A stretch of 58,078 nt of DNA. Origin: Cytophagales bacterium (GTDB lineage Bacteria > Bacteroidota > Bacteroidia > Cytophagales > Cyclobacteriaceae). Shown one piece after another: positions 34,805 to 42,723 of this stretch (within the stretch, counting starts at the first letter, position 1; the number at the start of each line of letters is the position of its first letter). The notes beneath the pieces are model-generated. The model was not told the origin of the DNA. It made no database searches and worked only from the letters and a program-made list of their open reading frames with translations. The translations under genes and the position numbers were made by a program. Where the stretch lies: contig JADBYK010000035.1 of the NCBI GenBank assembly GCA_020403045.1, forward strand, positions 1 to 58,078. The letters are read 5' to 3'.

Positions 34805-35713
34805 ATGGATTTCGTTGATTACTATAAAATACTGGAGGTAACAAAAGGCGCTTCGGATGCTGACATTAAAAAGGCATACCGCAAGCTTGCCAGGAAGTAT
34901 CATCCCGACTTGAATCCCAATGATGCGGCTGCTAAATTGAAGTTCCAACAGGTGAACGAAGCGAATGAAGTATTAAGTGATCCGGATAAACGAAAAAAAT
35001 ACGATGAGTTTGGTAAGGATTGGAAGTATGCAGACGAAGCGAAGCAATATCAGGAAAAAGCTAGCCGGAATAGACCGAGAGACAGAAGACCTGATCAGGG
35101 ATTTTCTGGTGATTTCTCGGGTGGTGATTTTTCTGATTTTTTTGAATCCATGTTTGGCGGTCAGTCGAGCCGAAGAGGGACTCAGGTAAAATTCAGAGGT
35201 CAGGATATTACGGCTGAGCTTCAGCTGACTTTAAAAGATGTTTATACTTCGCAAAAGCACACGTTAACGGTAAACGGCAAAAATATTCGATTGACAATAC
35301 CTGCAGGTGTAGAAAATGGGCAGACCATTAAGATTGCCGGTTATGGTGGGGAAGGAGTGAACGGTGGTCCATCGGGAGATTTATACATCAGTTTCTCCAT
35401 AGAGAATACGACTAAATTCAAACGTGATGGCAACAACCTTCATACGGAAGTGGAAATTGACCTGTATACGGCTTTGCTGGGTGGCGAGGTGACGATCGAT
35501 ACATTTGATGGCCAGGCAAAACTGGTCGTGAAACCAGAAACCCCAAACGGCCAAAAGGTCAAACTCAAGGGAAAAGGTTTTCCTGTTTACAAAAAGGACA
35601 ACGAATTTGGTGATCTTTTTGTCACCTGGCAGATCAAAATCCCATCTGGCCTCACTGAAAATGAAAAAGAGTTATTCCGGCAACTTCAGAAACTGAGAGC
35701 CAATGGAAAATAG
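34805..35713 (+). CDS. cbpA: DnaJ-family curved DNA-binding protein
   Basis: A 302-residue class II J-protein. The J domain (1-70) has the HPD motif in KYHPDLNPN; a G/F-rich linker ([20 protein letters not shown]) leads to two C-terminal substrate-binding domains, with [14 protein letters not shown] and [13 protein letters not shown]. No zinc-finger cysteines, as expected for CbpA. It works with DnaK and, in enterobacteria, binds curved DNA in stationary phase. It overlaps cbpM by 11 bp. Confidence 0.93.
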   Translation: MDFVDYYKILEVTKGASDADIKKAYRKLARKYHPDLNPNDAAAKLKFQQVNEANEVLSDPDKRKKYDEFGKDWKYADEAKQYQEKASRNRPRDRRPDQGFSGDFSGGDFSDFFESMFGGQSSRRGTQVKFRGQDITAELQLTLKDVYTSQKHTLTVNGKNIRLTIPAGVENGQTIKIAGYGGEGVNGGPSGDLYISFSIENTTKFKRDGNNLHTEVEIDLYTALLGGEVTIDTFDGQAKLVVKPETPNGQKVKLKGKGFPVYKKDNEFGDLFVTWQIKIPSGLTENEKELFRQLQKLRANGK

Positions 35714-35996
35714 ACAGTTAATTCCCGTAGCAGACTTCTGTGATTATTATCACATAGAGTTTTCGTTTGTTCGCTCATTGCATGACTATGGCTTGCTGGA
35801 ATTTACGACCGTAAAAGAGGTGCACTACCTGAGAGCCGAGGACCTTAGTGAATTGGAAAAAATGGTGCGCCTGTATTACGAACTGGACATTAACCTGGAG
35901 GGAATAGACGCCATCAGGCACATTCTTCAGCGAATGGACAAGTTGCAAGAAGAGCTAAATTCCCTAAAAAACAGACTTGATTTCTATGAAAGTTGA
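35703..35996 (+). CDS. cbpM: CbpA modulator, MerR-like
   Basis: A 97-residue protein of the CbpM family, which binds and inhibits the J domain of CbpA. The N-terminal MerR-like helix-turn-helix region ([35 protein letters not shown]) is followed by a coiled-coil tail ([17 protein letters not shown]). Its overlap with cbpA and known family pairing make the call firm. Confidence 0.9.
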   Translation: MENRQLIPVADFCDYYHIEFSFVRSLHDYGLLEFTTVKEVHYLRAEDLSELEKMVRLYYELDINLEGIDAIRHILQRMDKLQEELNSLKNRLDFYES

Positions 35997-36010
35997 GACG
36001 TAGCTGTTGC

Positions 36011-38584
36011 TCACCTGCTTCTTTTTCTCCTGAATAAAATCTTTTCAATTTCTACGGCAAAGAACACAAAAGACGAGATTGTTCCAACGATCAGAAATTC
36101 TATTAATGTCAGTGCTTCGGTGTGAAATACGGGTTGCAATACCGGAGTAAAAGTAATAATCATCTGAAGCAGTAAGACAATTACTACAGACCCAACTAAC
36201 GGTTTGTTTGAGAATGCTCCTGCGACAAACATAGATTGGGTTTCGGAACGAATGGCAAGGACATGGCCCATCTGGCTCAGACATAAAACATTAAAAACGA
36301 TTGTTTGCCAATGTAGTCCGTGGTTAATAGCCCAACTTTGCGCTGACAAAGCGATACCGGCCATTAGCATACCAACCCACAACATGTGGATACCTCTTCC
36401 GTTCCCAAAAACGCTTTGCTGCTGTGGGCGAGGAGGCCTGTTCATAATGTTGCTTTCTGCTTTTTCAAACGACAATGAAATAGCCGGCAAGCCATCTGAA
36501 ACTAAGTTTATCCAAAGTATGTGGATTGGTAAAAGAGCAATAGGCAAACCAATAATGGGTCCTATTAACAAAGTCCATAATTCACTGGAGTTCGTTGTCA
36601 TCATGTACTTAATGAACTTTAGAATATTGTCATAGATTTTTCGCCCTTCTTTTACGGCTTTTACAATCGTTGAAAAATTGTCGTCCATCAGAATCATATG
36701 AGCGGCCTCTTTAGAAACATCGGTTCCCGTTATGCCCATAGCAATTCCAATATTTGCTCTTTTCAAAGAAGGCGCATCATTTACACCATCTCCAGTCATT
36801 GCCACACAATGTCCTCTTTGTTGCAACGTTTTTACGATCAAGAGTTTTTGCTCGGGTGACACACGTGCATAAACTTTTATCCTTTCTATTTTAGCGAGCA
36901 ATTCATCCCCACTTAATGCGGCCAGATCCTGCCCCGCTATTGCTATATCACTTTCATTGTTTAGAATGCCAATGCGTTTTGCAATGCTCATTGCGGTAAG
37001 AAGATGATCCCCCGTTATCATGACCGGTACAATGCCTGCTGTTTTACATTGTGCCACCGCTTCAAACACTTCTTCCCGTGGAGGGTCAATGATACCCGTT
37101 AAACCCAAGAACTGTAAACCAGATTCGTGTATCTCACTCGTGGGATTCTCGGGCAAAGAGTCCCAGTAACGATAAGCAAATCCCAAAACCCGATGCCCTT
37201 TTGCAGCCATGTTTTCCACTTGTTTTTGCATGGCAGGTAAGTCAATATTTACACATCGAAGCAGTAGAATGTCAGGCGCTCCCTTGGTGAAAGAAATTAT
37301 TTTATCGCCAACACGGTGAAACGTAGTCATCAGTTTCCGACCCGAATCAAATGGTATTTCGGCCAGACGAGGAAAAAGATCCGCTTGAATGTTATGTTCT
37401 CTTGATGCTTCCATTAAAGCGACTTCCGTTCCGTCTCCCTTTATTATCTTTTCAGCATCTACCACTGCATCGTTGTTCAATGTAAACGCCTTCAACAACA
37501 GCGCCACTTCCGCTTGTTTATTAATGGAAGATAAGTTTTTTCGCTCGTTCAACTCACCATTCACAAACACCTCCTCCACATACATTTTATTTTTTGTAAG
37601 CGTACCTGTTTTATCGGTGCAGATATAGGTGACTGAGCCCAAGGTTTCGACTGCCGGCAATTTTCTGATAAGGCAGTTAAAACGAATCATTCGTTTTGCA
37701 GCCAAAGCCAGCGAAATAGTAATAACAGCGGGTAATGCTTCCGGTATGGCAGCCACAGCTAGTGAAATACTGGTAAGTACCATTTTCACAATATCTTCTC
37801 CCCGCAACCAACTGGCAATAAAAAACACGATGCATAGGAACAAAACCAATACGGAAAGTTTTTTTCCGAAAGAAGCCAAACGTAGCTGCAAGGGAGTAAG
37901 TGGCTCATCTTCTTTTAACATCTGAGCAATTCGGCCTAATTCCGTTTGCATACCAGTCGCAATTACTATTGCTGATCCCCGTCCGTAGGTAACGAAGGTG
38001 CCTCTAAATGCCATATTGCTTCTATCTCCAATCGGTAAGTCGTCAACTTCAAGGGCGTACGTTATTTTATCAACGGAATGGGATTCACCCGTGAGCGCTG
38101 CTTCTTCAACTTTCAAATTGATTGATTCAATGACCCTCATGTCTGCAGGTATTGCATTGCCGGCTTCTAACAATACAACATCACCTGGCACTAATGCTGT
38201 CGCTGGTAATAAAACGATTTCACCATCTCGAAAAACTCTAGCTTGAGTAACGGCCATTTGCTTTAAAGCCCGCATCGCTTTTTCCGCACGGTATTCCTGC
38301 AGAAAGCCAACTACCGCATTCAAAATAACAATGAAAAGAATAACGAGGGTATCAGTAAAGTCGCCAATTATACCTGAGACAATAGCAGCGCCCAGTAAGA
38401 TTAGGATCATTACATCTTTAAACTGAGCAAATAAAATCCTGGCAACGCTTTTCTTCTCGCCTTCCTCTAATTCATTCGGACCGATTTCCAGAAACTTTTC
38501 CTCTGCAGAAAGAGAGCTTAACCCACGTTGGCCTGAACCTAGCAACTCAAAAACTTCGATTGTACTCAATCTATGCCAGTTCAT
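36011..38584 (-). CDS. Calcium-type P-type ATPase
   Basis: An 857-residue P-type ATPase of type II. It has an N-terminal cation-ATPase domain, TGES (ALTGESHSVDK), the transmembrane helix 4 motif AIPEALPAV, the phosphorylation site DKTGTLTKNK, and the hinge MTGDGVNDAPSLKRANIGIAMG. About ten membrane helices. The PEALP and late-helix pattern resemble bacterial SERCA-like Ca pumps, though Na or Mn cannot be excluded. In mycobacteria a comparable pump (CtpF) is in the dormancy regulon. It is downstream of the hibernation factor gene with a 203-bp gap. Confidence 0.93.
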   Translation of the reverse strand: MNWHRLSTIEVFELLGSGQRGLSSLSAEEKFLEIGPNELEEGEKKSVARILFAQFKDVMILILLGAAIVSGIIGDFTDTLVILFIVILNAVVGFLQEYRAEKAMRALKQMAVTQARVFRDGEIVLLPATALVPGDVVLLEAGNAIPADMRVIESINLKVEEAALTGESHSVDKITYALEVDDLPIGDRSNMAFRGTFVTYGRGSAIVIATGMQTELGRIAQMLKEDEPLTPLQLRLASFGKKLSVLVLFLCIVFFIASWLRGEDIVKMVLTSISLAVAAIPEALPAVITISLALAAKRMIRFNCLIRKLPAVETLGSVTYICTDKTGTLTKNKMYVEEVFVNGELNERKNLSSINKQAEVALLLKAFTLNNDAVVDAEKIIKGDGTEVALMEASREHNIQADLFPRLAEIPFDSGRKLMTTFHRVGDKIISFTKGAPDILLLRCVNIDLPAMQKQVENMAAKGHRVLGFAYRYWDSLPENPTSEIHESGLQFLGLTGIIDPPREEVFEAVAQCKTAGIVPVMITGDHLLTAMSIAKRIGILNNESDIAIAGQDLAALSGDELLAKIERIKVYARVSPEQKLLIVKTLQQRGHCVAMTGDGVNDAPSLKRANIGIAMGITGTDVSKEAAHMILMDDNFSTIVKAVKEGRKIYDNILKFIKYMMTTNSSELWTLLIGPIIGLPIALLPIHILWINLVSDGLPAISLSFEKAESNIMNRPPRPQQQSVFGNGRGIHMLWVGMLMAGIALSAQSWAINHGLHWQTIVFNVLCLSQMGHVLAIRSETQSMFVAGAFSNKPLVGSVVIVLLLQMIITFTPVLQPVFHTEALTLIEFLIVGTISSFVFFAVEIEKILFRRKRSR

Positions 38585-38787
38585 ATTTGAAGCTATTTCT
38601 TTTGGATTTGCTTAGCCAAATTAAATATAGGATTTAAACAGTTAGGATTTTACTATTGCCATTGCGGTGGGTTTGCATGCCTGCTGTTAGGGCTGTGGCA
38701 TGTGCTAAATGGGTGTGCAAATCGAAAGACAAACTTCTTAAAAGCAAAAAGTGCCTCTAAATGATCTACATAGTTAGATTTGCAATT

Positions 38788-39135
38788 CTATTCATTGTCG
38801 TCACCCTCCAGATGTTGATCGACTGTGGTGGTCGTTTTATGGTGGAGTTTTGCTTTTTGTTTTTTGATTTGACTTTCTAAACTCCTACAAACCATTTCTG
38901 CGGCAACTTCAAAGCTTTCTGCGAGTTCTTTTGCAAACAGATCATTGCCTGGGATGACCAGGGTAGCCTCTACCAGAAAATTGTCGCGCTTGGCGTTCTT
39001 TTCCTTTTTTAACAAAATATTACAACGCTCAATACGATCAAATTGGCGCTCCAGTCGTTCAAATTTTTCTTCTATTAACTTTTGTGTTTCCGGATTCAAC
39101 TTGTGAATATGCGGAGATTGAATGTGGAATTTCAT
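38788..39135 (-). CDS. hpf: Ribosome hibernation promoting factor (short HPF/RaiA)
   Basis: A 115-residue S30AE-domain protein (MKFHIQSPHIHKLNPETQKLIEEKF, then ERCNILLKKEKNA and DLFAKELAESFEVAAEMVCRSLESQ). The charged lysine/histidine C-terminal tail resembles short HPF/YfiA. Such factors bind inactive ribosomes in stationary phase or hypoxia. It is third in a leftward series after the eRF1-like protein (51 bp gap) and the phosphoribosyltransferase remnant. Confidence 0.9.
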   Translation of the reverse strand: MKFHIQSPHIHKLNPETQKLIEEKFERLERQFDRIERCNILLKKEKNAKRDNFLVEATLVIPGNDLFAKELAESFEVAAEMVCRSLESQIKKQKAKLHHKTTTTVDQHLEGDDNE

Positions 39136-39185
39136 GATTGCGATAGTTTAAGGATTTTTGAGGACTCACCATTTAGAACAAAGCA

Positions 39186-39569
39186 TCAATGCTTAACAAA
39201 ATAGTTTTTTACATACGCATGCTGTTGCTTTTCAGTCATTTTCTCGGCTGGCTGCATTTTTATTGTAATATGTTTCAGTTGCTGATTTTTAAGTAGCGAA
39301 TTATACAGTTCTACTTTTGCATCGGTGGGGCCAAAGATTACTACATCGCTGTATTCTTTGATTACATCACCCAATTGGTGATAATAGTCTGATTGCAGAG
39401 CTTGTTCTTTGCTGTGCATGTGATCTTCCCCTTTTCGCATGATCAACTCCCTTACGGCTGGAGTAAATTTCGAAGCAATCGTCTTTGTCGATATAGGATC
39501 GGGCGTAAACTCCATCAAGTGGGCACTTGCATGATCCATCCAAATACCAAGTTTTTTAGCGGTTTTCAT
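39186..39569 (-). CDS. Small eRF1/baeRF-like protein
   Basis: A 127-residue protein beginning MKTAKKLGIWMDHASAHLMEF, matching the WIDHREA-type opening of small bacterial proteins annotated as translational machinery or host-attachment-like, related to a domain of eRF1/Pelota. The end VVIFGPTDAKVELYNSLL and MTEKQQHAYVKNYF fit the same fold. Its position next to hpf is typical of stress loci in other bacteria. Assignment to this family is by pattern recall, moderate confidence. Confidence 0.65.
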   Translation of the reverse strand: MKTAKKLGIWMDHASAHLMEFTPDPISTKTIASKFTPAVRELIMRKGEDHMHSKEQALQSDYYHQLGDVIKEYSDVVIFGPTDAKVELYNSLLKNQQLKHITIKMQPAEKMTEKQQHAYVKNYFVKH

Positions 39570-39572
39570 AAT

Positions 39573-39818
39573 TCATGTGTTTATAAGTTGACTAACCGAA
39601 TTCTCATAAGGGCTTATCGCGAATAATTGTTTTGCTTTTGTAAGTCTGCCTTTAAATGGCCTGATTTCAATAGGAGAACTAAGCGCTAGGGCAAAATCTG
39701 AGCCTACATTAACCCCGCCTCTTGGTATTGTCTCCACAACAGCATCTTGATCTTGTCCTTTATACCTGATCAATTTTTCCGCTAGTAGGTGCGTGGTATG
39801 TTTTCGATCGTGATACAT
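39573..39818 (-). pseudogene. Truncated phosphoribosyltransferase
   Basis: An 81-residue product. Residues 1-52 (HTTHLLAEKLIRYKG, ETIPRGGVNVGSDFALAL, SSPIEI) match the N-terminus of the roughly 210-residue stress-associated phosphoribosyltransferases, which run RxxAGxxLAxxL...LPRGGVPVxxEVAxxL. After IEI the sequence RPFKGRLTKAKQLFAIS no longer resembles the family and ends after 29 residues, so the PRPP-binding loop and most of the fold are gone. The next gene starts 4 bp later. Confidence 0.6.
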
Positions 39819-39886
39819 AACGTTTTTGTTCAGGTAAAATAAAGAGCTATCAGACGATTAAACTATGATAGGTGTAGTTCATTATT

Positions 39887-39900
39887 ATGATAAATATCAA
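39887..39900. promoter_or_regulatory. CRP/FNR-type operator candidate
   Basis: ATGATAAATATCAA has the FNR-like core TGAT-N4-ATCA and one outer mismatch to the motif seen elsewhere. It lies 69 bp before the leftward phosphoribosyltransferase-eRF1-like-hpf series, just 8 bp after the end of the mlaD-like gene. Confidence 0.55.
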
Positions 39901-39907
39901 GATCTCA

Positions 39908-40918
39908 TCATTTTATTTTTTTAAATGTCATTGCCATAGAATCTTCCCTGGCTTTTTTTAGTTCTTTCTCCTGCTTTTTAAAATACCCCCGGAAAAGGAA
40001 ATTGTGCTTCATCGCTTCCATATTTTCATTAAAACGATCGCTGGCAATTTCAATATTTTTCATAGTCCTTTTTAAATCTTTTGCAAAAGCAGTGTCACTC
40101 AATAACACACCCGTAGCACCTTTACCAGTTTTCATTTTTTCAGTTACGGCTTTAATATCGCTTGTCACTTCAAGTGCCCTATTGGTCACTTGCTGCAGTT
40201 GTTGAATGCTTTTTTGGAGGCGTATGGTCGAAGCCGTATCACGCAATAAAATACCAGCAACGCCCTTCCCATTTTTCATATCTTGAATTAAAAAGTTGAG
40301 GTCATTGGTAAATGCAGTTGTGTTTTTGGTTGTAGCACGAATACTCGCAATAGAGTGTTTCACGTTTTGAGCTACCGAAGTATCAAGAAGAAGGCTCCAG
40401 AGTGAATTGCTGTTGTTTAATTTTTGCGTGACTCGTTTTAGGTCTGTTGTTATTTGGAAGAGATTTTGGTTGGTCAAGTCCAGGGTTCTAAGCATCGCAT
40501 CAGTTTCCACTGGCTTAGTGGATGCCAGCATATCTCCTTCTTCTACTGTTTCGCCAGATCCACTTGAAGGGTTAGAAATATTGACAAGTTTGTTACCCAT
40601 GAGCCCGTCTGTTCCTACTGTAGCGATCGAGCCTTTTTTGATAAATGAGTGAACATCATTTTTAATCACCATAGTAACTTTCACAGTGGTATCGCTGACG
40701 ATCTCCACTTTCTTGATGGTACCCACATCTATTCCCGAGAATCGGACATTGTTGCCTTTCATCAGGCCATTGACATTGTGAAAAGTAGCCTTTACTTCAA
40801 ATGTTTGGTCAAAAAGATTTTGGTTGCTGCCAATGAGATAAAGTGTACCGAGTAACAGCACGAATCCTATCATGACAAACATTCCTAATTGCACATTGCT
40901 GGAGGTGGTATTCTTCAT
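39908..40918 (-). CDS. MlaD-family (MCE) lipid transport protein
   Basis: A 336-residue protein with one N-terminal membrane helix (about 10-30) and an MCE domain (QTFEVKATFHNVNGLMKGNNVRFSGIDVG), followed by a long helical coiled-coil region with internal repeats (GKGVAGILLRDTAS; GKGATGVLLSDTAF). It would form the periplasmic ring of an Mla-type phospholipid transporter. It closes an operon with the ATPase 10 bp upstream and permease. The long C-terminal region is typical of the Bacteroidota form. Confidence 0.9.
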   Translation of the reverse strand: MKNTTSSNVQLGMFVMIGFVLLLGTLYLIGSNQNLFDQTFEVKATFHNVNGLMKGNNVRFSGIDVGTIKKVEIVSDTTVKVTMVIKNDVHSFIKKGSIATVGTDGLMGNKLVNISNPSSGSGETVEEGDMLASTKPVETDAMLRTLDLTNQNLFQITTDLKRVTQKLNNSNSLWSLLLDTSVAQNVKHSIASIRATTKNTTAFTNDLNFLIQDMKNGKGVAGILLRDTASTIRLQKSIQQLQQVTNRALEVTSDIKAVTEKMKTGKGATGVLLSDTAFAKDLKRTMKNIEIASDRFNENMEAMKHNFLFRGYFKKQEKELKKAREDSMAMTFKKIK

Positions 40919-40928
40919 GGCTCAATTG

Positions 40929-41687
40929 TTAATCAAAGAATAATTTTACTTTTGGGTCTTGACTTTTCTTTAACTGAGGGTACGTCCCTGTCGCATAGCA
41001 AATCCCATCGATGAGCATGGCGACCCTATCAGCGGCCATGCTTACACACTGTAAATCATGCGAGATAATGACCGAAGAAGTCTGATACTTTTTTTGAATA
41101 TCTATCATCAATTGAATAATTTCCTTTGCGGTGATCGGGTCTAGCCCTGTGGTGGGTTCGTCATATAATATTATTTCCGGCTTTAGTATGAGTGTTCGCG
41201 CAAGGGCTATTCGTTTGCGCATCCCGCCCGAAAGTTCTACAGGCATCATATTGATCGTGTGTTCTAATCCCACGTTATACAGTGCCTCCAATACGAGCTC
41301 ATCGGTCTTGTCCTTATTCAGTTCTTTTTTGAGCCAATGCCTGCGCAGCGGAAATACCAAATTTTCTCGGACGGTCATAGAATCGTACAATGCATTACTT
41401 TGAAAGAGAAAACCAATTTTCATTCGTAAGCGATCAAGGTCTTCATGCTCTAGGGTGAGAACATCCTGACCAAAAATGGTAATTGAGCCATCTTCCGGCT
41501 TCATTAATCCAATGATGCATTTGATCAGTACCGATTTTCCTGAACCTGACTTTCCTAATACCACAAGATTTTCACCTTTGTATAAGTCCAAATTGAAATG
41601 ATCGAGCACCTTATTCGTTCCAAACGATTTGCATAAGTCCTTAATGACTAAAACGGCCTCATGTACTACGGCATTTTCCATACCCAA
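40929..41687 (-). CDS. Mla-type ABC transporter ATP-binding protein
   Basis: A 252-residue ABC ATPase of the MlaF/Ttg2A type. Walker A is GKSGSGKSV, signature LSGGMRKR (the M is usual in this family), Walker B EIILYDEPTTGLD, and VIISHDLQ the switch histidine. It abuts the permease gene with no gap (stop 41687/41688), so the two are coupled. Drives lipid movement between membranes with MlaE and MlaD. Confidence 0.93.
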   Translation of the reverse strand: MGMENAVVHEAVLVIKDLCKSFGTNKVLDHFNLDLYKGENLVVLGKSGSGKSVLIKCIIGLMKPEDGSITIFGQDVLTLEHEDLDRLRMKIGFLFQSNALYDSMTVRENLVFPLRRHWLKKELNKDKTDELVLEALYNVGLEHTINMMPVELSGGMRKRIALARTLILKPEIILYDEPTTGLDPITAKEIIQLMIDIQKKYQTSSVIISHDLQCVSMAADRVAMLIDGICYATGTYPQLKKSQDPKVKLFFD

Positions 41688-42458
41688 CTAGGTTAAACCC
41701 AAGAGATCTGTTATTTGGACAGCGATTAAATCAATTACGAAAATGGTTAGTGAAGACACGACCACAGCTGAGTTGGCTGAGTTGCCTACACCTTCCGTTC
41801 CCTTTTTAGAATTGTAACCTTTATAGCAGCCGATCACCCCAATAGCAAAACCAAAAAAGAAAGTTTTAATCAAAGAGGGAATAAAGTCGCTGTAACTGAT
41901 TGCCTGAAAGACTTGAGACCAGTATAAACTCCAACTCACTATACCTTTAATGTTCGCTCCCAAATAGGCACCGTAGAGTGCAATGGCATTCGACCAAAGA
42001 GATAAAATAGGCAACATTAGCGTAGCGGCCAATATTCGTGTTACAACCAGAAACTTGAATGGATTAGTCCCGGAAACCTCCATGGCATCTATCTGCTCTG
42101 TGACTTTCATTGAACCGAGTTCAGCGCCAATGCTGGAGCCAATTTTTCCGGCAGCGATTAGTGCGGTAATCATGGGTGCAATTTCCCGAACTAATGATAC
42201 AGACACCATACCTGGCAGCCACGATTCAGCTCCAAATTCTACCAGGGTTGGTCGAGATTGGATTGTTAGTACTAAGCCCATAATGAAGGCGGTGATTCCA
42301 ACAAGTGGCAAAGACTTGTAACCAATGAAAAAAGCTTGTCTGACCAGTTCGCCAAATTCATAACGTGGTTTAAATCCTTCTTTGAAAAAACGAGCAGCAA
42401 AGCGACTGATATCACCCGTCTCCTCAAAAAATTGCTGTAGATAGCTTGGCGTTTTCAT
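41688..42458 (-). CDS. Mla-type ABC transporter permease (MlaE)
   Basis: A 256-residue integral membrane protein with about five helices. It carries the MlaE signature GSSIGAELGSMKVTEQIDAMEVSGTNPF (seen in pieces, key residues GAELG..KVTEQIDA). First gene of the operon; two palindromic sites lie about 110-130 bp upstream. Confidence 0.93.
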   Translation of the reverse strand: MKTPSYLQQFFEETGDISRFAARFFKEGFKPRYEFGELVRQAFFIGYKSLPLVGITAFIMGLVLTIQSRPTLVEFGAESWLPGMVSVSLVREIAPMITALIAAGKIGSSIGAELGSMKVTEQIDAMEVSGTNPFKFLVVTRILAATLMLPILSLWSNAIALYGAYLGANIKGIVSWSLYWSQVFQAISYSDFIPSLIKTFFFGFAIGVIGCYKGYNSKKGTEGVGNSANSAVVVSSLTIFVIDLIAVQITDLLGLT

Positions 42459-42568
42459 TGTGTGATCAATTAAGCAATATTATCTTTAAGCCGAAACCAT
42501 TGAGTTCTTTTAGTCAACAAAAAAACATCTTTTTTAATCAAATCTTACAAAAACGAGTCTGTGAAATA

Positions 42569-42604
42569 ATGACTATCATCATTGTATTTTTTGACAGTTG
42601 TCAG
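42569..42604. promoter_or_regulatory. Paired CRP/FNR-type operator candidates before Mla operon
   Basis: ATGACTATCATCAT (42569-42582) fits RTGAY-N4-RTCAY exactly; TTGACAGTTGTCAG (42591-42604) keeps TGA-N6-TCA with outer mismatches. Their centres are 22 bp apart, about two helical turns, a spacing that allows two dimers on one face. They lie in the divergent gap between the permease gene (42458) and the propeller gene (42724). Confidence 0.5.
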
Positions 42605-42723
42605 TAGGGAAGGATGACATGAATTTGAGTCGCCAGGGGTCCTGACCCGATCCATTGTGTAAAACACCTTGTCCTTTCCTGATTTTATCCTTATTTTTTC
42701 ATCCAATCCATTAAACCAAACCT

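Noticed and set aside
38761-38774. Another CRP/FNR-type site
   Set aside because: ATGATCTACATAGT keeps only the left half; it lies downstream of the hibernation factor gene and so would fit poorly with a promoter.
39139-39152. Site ATGATTGCGATAGT before hpf
   Set aside because: The right half does not match (ATAG rather than ATCA); not counted.
42635-42652. GGGTC-CT-GACCC palindrome in the gap before the propeller gene
   Set aside because: Too short an element with a 2-base centre; no copy noticed elsewhere in the window.
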